The position numbers were made by a program, and so were the translations under genes. The notes beneath the pieces were generated by a model. That model did no database searches, had not been told where the DNA came from, and saw only the letters and a program-made list of their open reading frames with translations. Positions 27,360 through 39,109 of a stretch of 64,000 nucleotides of DNA are shown one piece after another. Source of the DNA: Cyclina sinensis (lineage: Eukaryota; Mollusca; Bivalvia; Venerida; Veneridae); assembly GCA_012932295.1 (NCBI GenBank), contig JAAONU010000014.1, positions 3,056,501 to 3,120,500 of the forward strand, given 5' to 3'. Positions within the stretch are counted from its first letter, which is position 1. Every line of letters starts with the position of its first letter.

Positions 27360-27602
27360 TATAGGCTGGTTCCATTTGCTCCTTTTGGAATATTGATTAT
27401 CAAAGTTCTCTTCTGTCGCAGGAATAGCATTCGAAGATCATTTGAATATCATTTGCATATTCAAATGAGCCGCTCTTACAAACAGTCACGTTATTGGCTG
27501 AAATCGAGCGAGAGGAACGCTTTGCTTACGCTGCCGACAAACATGGACATAATTTTTCAACCTTTTTCGGCTTCTTTGCTCCGGGCGGCTTTATTCGTGC
27601 AG
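27360..27602. promoter_or_regulatory. Upstream Phox2 regulatory region with octamer in an inverted repeat
   Basis: Consensus POU octamer ATTTGCAT at 27451-27458 overlaps a perfect 10-base inverted repeat, ATTTGAATAT (27440-27449) and ATATTCAAAT (27457-27466). ATTGGCTG, an inverted CCAAT box, lies near 27494. GC and CpG content is high to 27600. It sits 0.4-0.6 kb upstream of the Phox2 start codon. The + strand may also be an exon here (next entry). Confidence 0.4.
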
Positions 27603-28430
27603 GTAAATTGTAAAGACAATTTTTCTATATTTCTTTTATTTGTATACGTAGATTTTTATCGAAATGAATAACATCTGTGAAATTGTCTGTCTTTATCGAT
27701 AAAGTTTGCACGTGTAGCAAGTTCTCTTTAGACATAACCCTTTCAAATATTCAAATATTTTTATTCATCTATAAATTTTGAACAATTATTAAAAACACAG
27801 ACTGTATTATTCTGTTTGAACAACACAGCAAGATTCTGTTGTCAATCTATTTTTTCAAGAAACCACATTCGTATCGAAAATACAGTTAAATAAGATGACA
27901 TTTGGTGACCGGTTAAAAAAATGACAGCCAGTTTAACCTTTTTTTTCTTTTTCAGACATGTACGTCAAATTTATAAAGACGTCTTCGGAAGCCTTGCAAG
28001 TGATCGGCTACCTACTGGTGCCAGCACAGGCAGATAAAGATGGAACTGAGTTCAGAACCGCGAAATTTCGTGGACGCCGCTATGCATTCGGATATTTACA
28101 TATTGCAAAACAAGAGTTTTAATGTTATCACTTAATAGTACTAAGATACATGATGGAAAGTCTTTAAAAATGAAAAACTGTGTGAAAAAAAATCGTTAAT
28201 TTTGACGCCGTGGCAAAATTGTTGACATGGACAGAAAAATGGACATTTTACATTGATGTAAATCTGCCATGTTTGTTGTACAGGTTTAAATGCAGACAAG
28301 GTTACAACATATAGTTACTGGCTGAAAGACATGTACGCATTTTGTTCGCACTATTTTTGTTAATATAACACGGTGATTCTTATTGATTTTTTTTAAATAT
28401 TTTAAATAAAGATAAAATTGCAGAATATTG
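27393..28430 (+). ncRNA. Possible two-exon divergent transcript upstream of Phox2
   Basis: On the + strand, CGTGCAG|GTAAATTG (donor at 27603) and a strong acceptor, TTTTTTTTCTTTTTCAG ending at 27955, define a 353-base intron. AATAAA at 28405-28410 could end the second exon. The unspliced frame at 27393-27671 stops within a few codons after this splice. Exon 2 alone has a 54-codon frame (27958-28122, MYVKFIKTSSEALQVIGY...). No domain is recognised, so a noncoding or small-ORF transcript divergent from Phox2 is a guess from splice signals alone. The 5' end is unknown. Confidence 0.25.
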
Positions 28431-29390
28431 AAGAAGTCTGCCTAAAAATGGACATTTTTAATTTTGAAATAAAATCCTAAAATATTCTCAGAGCAATATT
28501 GTTAGTGAGCATGTTTTCATTCGCACTGTACTCTTCTTAATAATTTAAAATTTGCAAAATACTGAATTGTGTAACAGCTTATCACATAAAAAAGAATATG
28601 TTTATTTTAAGAAACAATAAATATCTTTGTAAACTTTGATTCCGCTTCTCACTTTATTTCTCCAAACATTATTTATCAGATTTATTTTTTATTTAAAAAT
28701 GTTAGGTATAGAAAAGTCCTCATGCGTTTTTGCTATTGAGAAGTGAAAAGGATTTGCATTTCTTAATAAGTTACTATAAAACATTTAAGTATCAAATTAA
28801 AACCTGTTCAGAAAAGCGAACATTCATGAAAACAATATATTATTTTTTAATATAAAGAAACAAGTATTAGCATTTCCAAAAATGCTTGAAATCGCCGTTC
28901 AGCCATGCATTTCGTCTTATCTATAGATGAATGTATTTCATGTTCTTCATTCATTAATTTGATAATCTTACAACATGCTTTGCACTGAAAAGCGAAGTTA
29001 TATTTGATAATTTTCACACAGAAATTATAAAGTAGATGAAATATACATTGTAATTTTTATTGTAGCTGGTCTATTTTTGAAAGCGGACGATTTGGCTTCT
29101 TAATGAAAAACATCCCAATATCTTTATACATCATGTTAAAATTTGCAGCATTAAAACCTTGTAAATATTGCTTTGTTGTAAACCAGTCTACGCATAATTA
29201 ATTGACTATTTGCGTAGTTTTTTAACTTTATTTATTACTAAAAAATGTATACTTAACAAAAGCTAGATACAGTTCTTCGATACCATAAGAATATTATATG
29301 TACAATTTAAACAGAATAAATTTTAGGTAAAAAATACGATATTGCCCTGACCCTAATCAAGCATATATAAAACACAGAAAAATCCTGATC
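28430..29390. other. AT-rich intergenic DNA, nothing seen
   Basis: Low-complexity A/T-rich sequence without exons or arrays. Confidence 0.6.
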
Positions 29391-29880
29391 AAACTCCTCG
29401 CACCGGTTACGTCACGCTTTGCTACTTTTTCTGTACTAATCAGGGGAAGTAACCTCTGCAGGGAGTTTGTATCTTGATTAGAATCGCCCGGAAGCAAGCA
29501 TTTATTTTTTTCTTTAAGTGCAAGTTTTGGAAAAAACAAACAAACCATACTACATTCTCTAGTTAAAAATGACATGTAGCAAAAAATATTGCGATTATCC
29601 TGTATTTATCCTACACGAGCCTGAAGACTGGTACTGAGATCGTACATTGATGATGGTATTTTTCAGTTGTAAGAATAAGTAACCCGACAAACATGGCGGT
29701 TGGACGAGTCCATTTACGCATCCCTTGCAGAAGAATTTTGACGTCCATTTTGTTATCATGTGATATGAAATGCTTTGCTTTGATTGGCTAAAGGCAGGCG
29801 GTGTACAGGCAAAACTGTTCAAATCCTGTTAATTGTATATATCGCCGTCCAGGAACGGCGATAATAAAATATGCCGCGGG
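29390..29880. promoter_or_regulatory. Promoter-like island with YY1-like site, CCAAT box and GC-rich hairpin
   Basis: CpG-bearing island. AACATGGCGG (29690-29699) resembles the YY1 site and ATTGG (29783-29787) is an inverted CCAAT box; TTACGTCA near 29407 is CRE-like. A perfect 9-base inverted repeat, TATCGCCGT (29840-29848) and ACGGCGATA (29855-29863), closes it. The frames here (29357-29575 and 29595-29822, both -) have no domain. Whether a transcript starts here is unknown. Confidence 0.3.
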
Positions 29881-29979
29881 AGAAACACCACCATTTACAT
29901 TGCTTGCTTTACACTTAAAAGTTTGAAAATATATGAAAAAAGTATATGGAAAACAAATTCTTAGGTTGTTAAACTCCAG

Positions 29980-30175
29980 ATATTTATTTGTTACAAGAGA
30001 ATAAGGAGCAAGTGTTCACATTTTTTTTGGTTAGATCTTGTTACTTACTGTTTCTTTTTTGTTTGGCTGTTTATTTCTTGTTTTGTTTTTTTTTTGTTCT
30101 ATTTTGTTTTGTTTTGTTCTGTGCGTGCGTGCGTGCGTCTGTGTGTGTGTGTGTCATTTATAAATCTTATTCTTG
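29980..30175. repeat. T-rich tract and (GCGT)n/(GT)n microsatellite
   Basis: TTGTTTTGTTTT-rich run followed by (GCGT)4 and (GT)n at 30120-30155. Overlapping frames on both strands are simple-repeat translations. Confidence 0.8.
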
Positions 30176-30961
30176 TTGTCACCTCTGATACACGTAAACA
30201 GCCAGTCGGATTGTTCAGTAATATGGTTGGATACCCATGAACACTTGTTAGGCGTACTGACCGCCTGAATATGATACTGATTATAACTATAAAAGAGGTT
30301 GAAACAGGCGTTAACTTCCAATAACAACAAACAAACATTCAAAATGTAGAGTTGTTGTCGGCAAAAAGAGACAGCATAAGACGAGAGCAAGCTTTAAATG
30401 AAGAAGCTTAACAAGTGTTTATAAATTTTATTCGAATATTCTTTAAAAAAAAATTATCTAAAAGCAATAGAAAGCAGGCGCACTTCTGTGCCTATACAAT
30501 AAGTTTCATCCTCTGTTTAAAATGAATAAAAGATAAAAAAAAAATGAAATAAAAATAAATAAATGAAAAATTTAGATTCTGCTTCTAAATGAGATATGAA
30601 TACACAATACTGAATATACAATTTTTAGAGATTTTAGCTCAGTTTTGAAGCATTCCCAGACTTCAGTTAAAATAACATGATGTTTTTCTTGAGCAGTTTA
30701 TCAGAATATATATTTTTTATTTTTATGTAATTCTAGTTTTAAATAACTGGCAAAGTTGACAAACTGGGAAAAAAGATGTTATTGAATACTATTCATCAAA
30801 TCGAATTTTTTTAAATGCTATGTCCAACTGAAATATGTGCCTGTTTTAATGTATACAAATCTTTTATGCATTGGCCCTGCTTTTTCATAACAATGGTTCT
30901 GGCCTTTTCTGAAGATATGTATTTTATACGGCATATTTCTCATTTCTTATTTTTTCTGAAA

Positions 30962-31215
30962 GCAAACGTTTACAGAAATATTTTCAAGGTAAACGTTTAC
31001 AGACGTTGTGCAGACATTGTTCAAATATTTTCACAAAGTAAACGTTTACAGACGTTGTGCAGACATTGTTCAAATATTTTCACAAAGTAAACGTTTACAG
31101 ACGTTGTCAATGTAACCGTGTGCAGACAATGTTCTAATATTTCACAAAGTAAACGTTTACAGTCGTTGTCAATTTAACCGTGTGTAGACATTGTTCTAAT
31201 ATTTTCACATAGTCG
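30962..31215. repeat. Tandem array carrying the palindrome GTAAACGTTTAC
   Basis: Perfect 12-base palindromes GTAAACGTTTAC at 30989-31000, 31038-31049, 31087-31098 and 31149-31160; a one-mismatch copy at 30962-30973; a degenerate copy near 31206. Spacings are 27, 49, 49 and 62. Between them GACGTTGT..GCAGACATTGTTC and AATATTTTCACAAA recur, so this is a true tandem array with a 49-base unit later lengthened by an insertion (CAATGTAACCGT). Each palindrome contains two opposed GTAAAC forkhead-like half-sites. The frame at 30815-31090 runs through it and is not a gene. Confidence 0.85.
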
Positions 31216-31402
31216 TTTACGTACGATTTTCTAGTTGTCCGTATCATTTACAGACACACTGCACAAAATTAACGCAAGAAATTGTGATTGATAATCGGGA
31301 AACACGTCAGAACTAAAATTAAATTTTCCGAACTCTAAATTTCATATACAAGTATTTCGTCATGATAATTTTTGCCCGTTGTTGTCTTATCCGACCCTGT
31401 CC

Positions 31403-31405
<3 letters not shown>

Positions 31406-31472
<67 letters not shown>
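31406..31472. repeat. (TA)n microsatellite
   Basis: About 33 uninterrupted TA dinucleotides. The YIYIYI frame across it is an artefact. Confidence 0.97.
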
Positions 31473-31474
<2 letters not shown>

Positions 31475-31479
31475 AATTA

Positions 31480-33160
31480 ATTATGTGGTAGAAAATAAGG
31501 AAGTTATGCCGAATGAGTATTTACAATTATTTCATTGGTCAAAGATTGTAAATTACTCAAAAAATGTTGCTTGAAAGTTTTCAATAGCTAATAATTGTTC
31601 ACTTTAAATCCCTATTATTAAAAAAAAAAGTTTATAACTGCCTATTTTATTGACAGACATCATGCACTTACGTATTGAATGGTGCACAAATATAAGTTGT
31701 AGAGTAAGTTAAGGATGCCTATCAAATATAATGTCTTGTAAGTAACACAAAAGCAGTATGGCATATTGCCGAACATGGATTTTTCCTTACGCACAGTTTT
31801 GAAAAAAAGGGTCCAGCGTACCTAGTTCTCCTGTGCATTTTCCTCCAACGTCGAATATCCTTTTTAAAGATAGTTCTTGTTGAATATTAAACCGTACAAC
31901 TAAGATTTTCTTCACATATTTTTGTGAACATACTCTGATTATTATTTATGTCATCCAAGGTCAATTCATGTCTTCAAGACTACAGAAAATAAACCAACAT
32001 ATTATTCAGTTCAGCTTTTCTAGACTAATCACAGCCTGTTTGGTACAGAATGAGAAAGACCTGTTTGATTCTAAAGCAATGATGATGTAATATCTGTTCT
32101 GTTCTGTTTTATTCTAAAACAACGAACAGGTCACATCTCAAAATATAAAATGAGATTAAGATTAAAGGGTACCGAAAGTCAAACATTTCGAATGTATATT
32201 TTAAATCAACTCCTCTTTATGGTAAAATAATGTCTATGAAAGGATATGTACTACTTTGTAGGCTGCCCTAGGTACTTAGAAAGTCCAAAGGTTCGTGCAT
32301 GTTGAAACAATTTAATCATAATCAACCTTTCAACACATGCGCTAAGAACATGTATGAGACCATTGGTATGCATTTTTAAAAAAAAACTAAAAATAACAGT
32401 ACATGGCAACAGTCATAAGGTATGGCTGAAATACTTCATGTATTAGCAATGTCTCAATGTCATACAGTATTCACTAGACCTTGATACATTTATTTCACAA
32501 ACATGATAAAGGTCTCAGCTATATGCTTAGAACTTGTGCCTTGCATCTGGTTACAAGTACTATGTCGTAGGTGACCTCCTGTTAACAGGATCACATTCCT
32601 AGGCAGACCCGTATTGTAACCCGCATACATTGATAGATTTTACGGGAGCAGCTCTCTTGACTCGTTTATGCCCGTAGAACATAGTCTTGCGTATTGATTT
32701 TTAATATTATTTTCTATGGGAATAATCGTTTTTTAAGATGACATTGCAATAGGCATTACGTTATAAAGTAATGTATATAAAATGCAATAGCTGCCATTCA
32801 TCATAAAAGGCTGCTTAACCGTAAGGTACAGGGATGTTCCGTTGGGCCACACACTTTGCTGATGTATTTGTTGAACAGAGCTAGTAGATGGATAATCCTT
32901 GCATCTATAAAATATCGGTTTATTAAGCGATGACGTTTCTATTTTTAGAAACAAACGATATGAAGTCATGTTTGGATTGTACATGTCGGATATAAGACAT
33001 TATCTTTACAGGGTTTTATGCGTCCATTTTTTAATGTAAGAAAAAAAAAGAATAGAAAAAGATAAAAAGACAGCTTTAAAAAATTTCTAAATGAATATTG
33101 TGTCCATTGCTTCATACAAGAAACTGACTGTTTGGACTAAGGTTGCCAAATTTGTCGATT
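31480..33160. other. AT-rich intergenic DNA, nothing seen
   Basis: No exon, repeat array or hairpin stands out. The frame at 32733-32984 (-) is unsupported. Confidence 0.6.
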
Positions 33161-33165
33161 CATTC

Positions 33166-33527
33166 TAAAGCGACTGACTCACAGATGGCTCGACGATGCA
33201 TAAAAAAGAAAATGTAGAAAATCTATTTATAATTGTAAAGAACATATCTAAACTAAGTTACTGTCTCATTTTTTTGTTACAGAAAGACATCATAATATAA
33301 AGTTTTACACGATTAAATCGGTTGAAATTTTGTAACAAGTCTCCCGGCTCAGTGGGTTAGCTCGCTGTTCCAAGTTTGACTGACCGGAAGGGCATGTGAA
33401 ACCAAATTTTTCTTCAGTTTTCTTCACGTATACAAGCATAAAATTATATTTGTTCTACAGTATATGAACTTCTCCTTAATTTTAAAGAAAATCGCGTTAA
33501 AGCTAAATTCTGTGTCAGTCGCTTTAA
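33166..33527 (+). mobile_element. TIR element with internal tRNA-like region, copy 1
   Basis: Left end TAAAGCGACTGACTCACAG (33166-33184) and right end CTGTGTCAGTCGCTTTA (33510-33527) are inverted repeats with one base inserted. Inside, at about 33339-33405, is a tRNA-like segment: CCGGCTCAGTGGGTTAGCTC resembles the A-box region and GGGCATGTGAAACC is a decayed B-box region. Two further copies are at 50482 and 58143. There is no coding capacity. It combines a MITE-type architecture with a SINE-type promoter. Confidence 0.7.
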
Positions 33528-33699
33528 GAGCCAACGACTCCTTTTTATATATTCTCTTTTCGACATTTCTGAAAGTTACATGTAAGTACTTTTCTGTTCC
33601 AGGATCATATAAAATATAAACGGGAATTTTGAAATTATATTTGACTAAATAAAATTAACCAATGAATATTGTTGTACTTGATACCAAAATCGAGAAAAA

Positions 33700-34760
33700 A
33701 ATCTCGTTTGCGAATTTCCAAAATTACCCTCTTCGAATTTTAACGACTAGCAATTTCGTGATTTTATTTATTCCAAATGTCGTATGTTTGCTCATAAAAG
33801 AGCTATTCGCTTTATAAAATGATAATTTAGCTATTTGAATCGGAAATAAACCGCAATCCGAGTAATTATTTCCCTTTGGAGAAAAAAGTTTATTACGCTA
33901 CTTGTACATTTTACTGCGGTATCTTATCGCGTATACCGATACATCCACCGGGCAATTTAGATCTATATTCTATCTTAATTTGCCATATTCTGTGCGTAAA
34001 GTCTTTTCGAAAAAGACATGGAAGAATTTGAAACAAATTATATGACGGTTTGTATCGATTCCAAGTCTGCGAGAAAATTAACTGATTGCTTTCTCGAAGT
34101 TGTTCTTTCTAGACAATCGTCATTTAACGCCGACAAACGCTTTACAGAATGGGCCCCTTTGTAGCTATGATTGAAAACTTGTCCCGGGTCCGCCCGATTG
34201 ATAATTAATATTTCAGATTGCGCTATTATTGCTTTATTGGAGTGTGTAATATCGCTTTAACAGATTGATTCTCAGAGAAAATTGCCGTGCGTTCTCTAGA
34301 GACATTGGCGAAATCGACACAAATCACAGATAGGCCGCGAGAGTACGCGAGACCTGGAATTGGGCACAGATGGTTAAACTAACGTTTAACGGGACTTGGG
34401 TGGATAGCCATTGAAATTAATTAAGCCGGAAAATAGATAGCTGGTATCATATTATGATTGTTCAGATCGCCGGCTACTGTATGGAATGAAAACAAAATAT
34501 GGATTCATGGTTTGAGAAATAATGAATATGGCCTTTTATTTGTCGCCGTTAAATGGAGTAAGTGCCCATGAGAGGACCGCTTTATGATAAAGTATAATAG
34601 AAAATTGACGAATTTATGTATCAATAATTGAAGTTTTCATGACTGGAGGAGACTTTATTGACATTAAGTATACTTGACATAGGAAAATCTCAAACACAAT
34701 ATGGCGACATGGTACCCATAGTGTTTCAAAACAGTCAGTTTGTTATAAAATTCTATCTTC
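33700..34760. promoter_or_regulatory. Large candidate regulatory island upstream of Phox2
   Basis: About 1 kb of complex CpG-retaining sequence with no open frame, 7 kb upstream of the Phox2 start. Examples are TTTAACGCCGACAAACGC, GTCCCGGGTCCGCCCGATTG and AGATAGGCCGCGAGAGTACG (34120-34350). Homeodomain cores include GATAATTAATA (34199-34209) and ATTAATTAAG (near 34418). TCCGAGTAATTATTT (33858-33872) is shared exactly with the island downstream of Phox2 (6464-6478). It resembles a conserved noncoding enhancer block; conservation cannot be tested here. Confidence 0.4.
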
Positions 34761-36040
34761 AAAAAATGTATAGTCTCTATGTATTGGCTTCAATAAAACA
34801 TAAACCAAAGTAATTAAACTTTGCTATAGTTGACGTACCTTTATTTCTAATTGAATTAACAGTTTACTTTAACAGTTTTTAATAACATTATCAACTAAGG
34901 TGGTTTAGCTCAGCATGCCAATCTCTAATGATATTATTTCATATGGACCGATTTTGCTACGTTAAGACCCGGTGACAAACTTAAGTACCTTTGCCCTCGC
35001 CCACTTAAGCGCGATTGTAAAACACTGTGTTTTGTGACAAAGTGATGGAGTGCTTCACACAATTCTTGCTAAAATGATAAAGTGGGTCTCCCTGTCATCC
35101 AGGAACAACTGTTTCTCCCTCGAGAGATGCTTCACATAATCACAGTTGCCAAACCTTAATTAAAAATGTTTTGTTTTCGATTAACTGTTTAATAGCGGTC
35201 ATTTTTCCCTTGCGTTAGCTTCGATACATTCAGGGATGTCTTAATATTTAAAAAGAAGAAAAATAAACAACAGACGCAGACAGTTGGTTTAAATTCATCA
35301 GTTCCAAAAATCATTCAAGTTTATTATTTTATTCTTCATGCGTGACCAGTTGTTTGTTTGGTTGTTTTTTTTTTTCTTTTTTTGTTGTATTTTTTTTGCT
35401 GTATGTGCGTGCGTGTGTGTGTTGCTTTGTTTTTGCTGTTGTTGATTGTTTTAAGATAAACAGAAATAAAGCCGAAACAAATTCACGTGTGTTGTTTATT
35501 TTGCTAAACAACGCTGAAACGAAGGTTCCTAGCTTCTGAATTGAGTAAAATATTTTTTTCTTTTATTCACAAATATTATACATAATTATACATATATACA
35601 ATGAGATAGTTTGGCAAATTCAATTTGAGATGTTCGTATGTAATAGAATAACAACATACATATACACACAAAACAAAGTGGAAAAAAACAACTTGAAATT
35701 ATCTAGAGGTTAGTATATATTTTTTAAAAGTAAAATATTTTGCTTTTAAAGAATCTTCAACAAAGAATTATAGTTATCATAAACCATTTAAAGGTCTTAT
35801 ATACATTTTGAAATTATGCACTTCATAATTAACTTGCCTTCACTTCTAACTAAACAACAAGCAAGGCTTAAAATACTTGATTGATAAAAAAAGGACTTTC
35901 TTCCTTTTATTCTGTAAATACTTCATTTGAATTTTGAATTTTTTGGTTTATAGAAAAAAAAGGAAAGAAGCAAGATAAAATTTTAAAAGGCACTGGCTTC
36001 CAGTGTTTTAAGATTATAATCTTAATAAATGAAATAAAAT
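34760..36040. repeat. AT-rich spacer with T-rich/(GT)n tract
   Basis: T-rich and (GCGT/GT)n tract at 35355-35422, the same kind as at 30060-30155. The frames on both strands across it (35329-35511, 35342-35539) are artefacts. Otherwise nothing. Confidence 0.6.
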
Positions 36041-36330
36041 ATCTTGACCGTTGTCATTGACGCGTGATAAGATGATTAATTTACAACAATTTAACGGCAA
36101 CTGTCTCTTCTCTGCCATTGATCAAACTCTTCCTAGAAGTCCAAAGATGTCCGATGCCCCTGGGAATTTTCATAATTATGTAAATTACACGGACGACCGT
36201 CGCACTAGGCACGTGTCCACACCTCGCCTGTTATCGCCCCAGGATAAAACACGTTGACCAAACAAAGGTGATAAAATTCACTTCGTCAGTTGCGTTGCAA
36301 TTGTTTTTGACAACCGCAGTCACCAATTGC
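36040..36330. promoter_or_regulatory. Small CpG-bearing island
   Basis: GGACGACCGTCGCACTAGGC and GGCACGTGTCC near 36192-36217 stand out from the AT-rich flanks; CCAAACAAAGGTG (36258-36270) contains a TCF-like ACAAAGG. The 68-codon frame at 36051-36257 has no domain and I do not call it coding. Confidence 0.25.
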
Positions 36331-36411
36331 TCTCCGAATTCCTTATGGCTACCAACAACATTACGAGAACACTTTGTCACAATATATAAGATTACAACTA
36401 AGTTAACTTAA

Positions 36412-36412
<1 letters not shown>

Positions 36413-36505
<93 letters not shown>
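36413..36505. repeat. Compound (TA)n(TG)n microsatellite
   Basis: (TA)n from 36413 to about 36466 passing directly into (TG)n to 36505, which suggests expansion from one dinucleotide into the other. The YIYI/HTHT frames across it are artefacts. Confidence 0.97.
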
Positions 36506-36507
<2 letters not shown>

Positions 36508-36509
36508 AG

Positions 36510-38980
36510 CAACAGAAATTAACTGTGAATATTTCAGGATAACGCATTTTCACATACCAAGAAAAGGCAAACATTGTTCGCAACAGACAATAAGGAAAAA
36601 TAAAAACGAGAAAATAAAAAAAGCGAAAAGGTCATTTTCACAAATGACCACATAATACCAGGTACTAATGTGATAAAGTGAATACTGACAAGACAATGCA
36701 CATTTATGCCTTTTGTATGGTATGAAAAAATATCATCTTATCACTACATTCTACTTGCCATTTCAAATACTAGGTGTATTCAAGCATGCAAGGTTTAGAC
36801 AATAGCAGAAAATATTTAAATGTAAAATCATCAAGGAAAAGAGAAAGAAACAGCATCGTTGAGTTCGAAATCTGAAAAAAAGTTAAAAATAAAAACAAAA
36901 TAACAAAAAACAATATCCTACCGAGATTCACTCTGGTGTATGACATTTTTGCAGCCTGCATATTTTTACCTAACTGGGGGAAATGACGAAAAAGGCACAA
37001 CCAGATAAAAATGTCATGATCATAGAAATGGCTTCAACAAGGGCAACAAGATATAAAAATATGAGATGGTTCTAGGAAAAACTTCAAGACCTTATGATCG
37101 GCCATAAAGATGTTGAATATATAAGCAGAAAGGCATGTAGACTGGCAAATGCCAAAGCATTAAGGCATGTAGGCTTTTTAATGATTAAGTTAGCATACCC
37201 GCAGGTAGGTAGTTGAATACCTAAGCATAAAAGCAGGTAGTCTGGTAGATAATGTACACAATGAAACCACCAGTGAAACTCAACAACTGCCTTATTTCTG
37301 TTCCATTTCAGAGAATAAAATATTGTACTGAAAGAAAAAAAAACACCCTTGAAATTTTCAAATAACTGTCTTAAAATTTTCTCCGACTACATTTGTATTA
37401 CCAAACGATATTAACAAGAACCCAGAAAGAAGTTCCCAAATGTTTCGGCGTACGCAGTTTCTTAAAAATAAAAGTCATATAACAAAAAACAACATTGCCA
37501 CTAAAATAGACATTAGATTTCATATCCTCATTCTAAATTGTACGGTCGCATTATATTGTGGCGATACAGAAGGTTAAAAAACCATGATTACAAGATATCA
37601 TGATTTTCTTAGAGGGAATGTGTACTTACGGCGATCATGAAAGATACAAATAAACTTTCAATTTACGTCGTGAATCTTATTTGTCTGGGCGACGTTTCTA
37701 CATAAAGCAATAAAAATGGCCAAACGCATCCCGCTGTATAACTTAGTTAGGATCGATCCATGAATCACAAAATTCCAAGCTTTTCCCCCGGTTGTATACA
37801 GATAAAAGATTAATGGAATGCGTTAGTTTCTGCCAGCGATATTTTCATTCTGTGATCATTTTCCAAGCTCTGTTCTTTTTTTCTGGAATATTTCATAGGC
37901 ATTGTTCTTGCGAATACGACGATTTGATTTCTGTTTCAAACGATTTTGTAGACATGTTAATGGATTGGCAACACCTCTAATACACCAGGGTGATGATCAA
38001 ATGCTATTGAAAAGCTTTGCACGTATTCCCTAAAATGTGAACTAGAAAAAAATATTAGTACCACGTCATATACCATGAAATTGCTATAACTGTTTTCTGT
38101 TATATGTTTTTTTCTTTTGTTAAGTTTCTGAAACAATGTTATCTATGTATATGGCAAATACATATACGGATAATAGCCATAACCATTTTAAATTTAAATT
38201 TTCTGTTGTGTTTAGCAAAAATGTCCACTTTGAACCATGTTAAAAGCAATATGCTCTGATATACCTTACAATATAAATATCAAAATTATCTCTGGAATTT
38301 CTTGACCTCAGTTTTAAGAAGACTATGTTCAGTTTGCTTTTATATGATATGATTTCCACGATATGACAGACCTATTATTTTGCCTGTGACTGTGATACGT
38401 GCGCCATAAGTTTTATAGAACAAAAATATCCATATTATAGGCATTTCTCTTGCTAATACTAAAAAAAGGCTACCTGTTTAGTAGTGGAAGCTGACAAGAA
38501 GGAGAGGTGGCAATCATTAGACTGCTCAATTTGCAGAGAAGGGGGAAGAAATGAAAGCCAAAATGCGAGCCAAAATGGCGGAAAGGTGCGAAGAGACAAA
38601 CTCAAGTAATACAAGCTTGGTACAGTAAGTAGCTAAAACGATTTATAAACACGTTATAGAGAAAACCTATCAGAATACAGATTCTTGAACCCAGACGATA
38701 TGGTATGAAGACATATTGGTCAGACATTGTATAAAGACGAAAATTCACTTATCAACTGCTTCTGATGTATTGTTCAAATCACGTCTATTGGCTGTATATC
38801 AACACGGATTCGTCGGTGAATAAATACAGCTATAAGAATATTTGTAGTCCTCTTGTACTAGTATACTAAAATAATATAAATATGCAACCACTTGTAAGGT
38901 TTTCCTTTAGCATATATTCAAGACAAAACTATAAATCACAGATACCATTTAAGTTCCACTTATGCATATGCATAAACTAA
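36510..38980. other. AT-rich intergenic DNA with one YY1-like motif
   Basis: Mostly nothing. AAAATGGCGGAAA at 38572-38584 combines a YY1-like ATGGCGG with an ETS-like GGAA, and CpGs occur around 37500-37700. No exon is supported. Confidence 0.45.
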
Positions 38981-38982
38981 AC

Positions 38983-39106
38983 AAAAAATAACAAACAACA
39001 AAAGTAACAAACAATAAAAAATAACAAACAATAAAATGAACAAACAATAAAAATAACAATCAATGAAAGGAACAAACAATAAAAATAACAAACAATAAAA
39101 GTCGCA
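38983..39106. repeat. A-rich minisatellite, ~16-base unit
   Basis: About seven degenerate copies of AACAAACAATAAAAAT with small indels. Confidence 0.75.
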
Positions 39107-39109
39107 AAA

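Noticed and set aside
31362..31574. Frame across the (TA)n tract, and likewise the frames over (TA)n(TG)n at 36398-36655
   Set aside because: YIYI and HTHT/VCVC repeats come only from dinucleotide runs, open in several frames.
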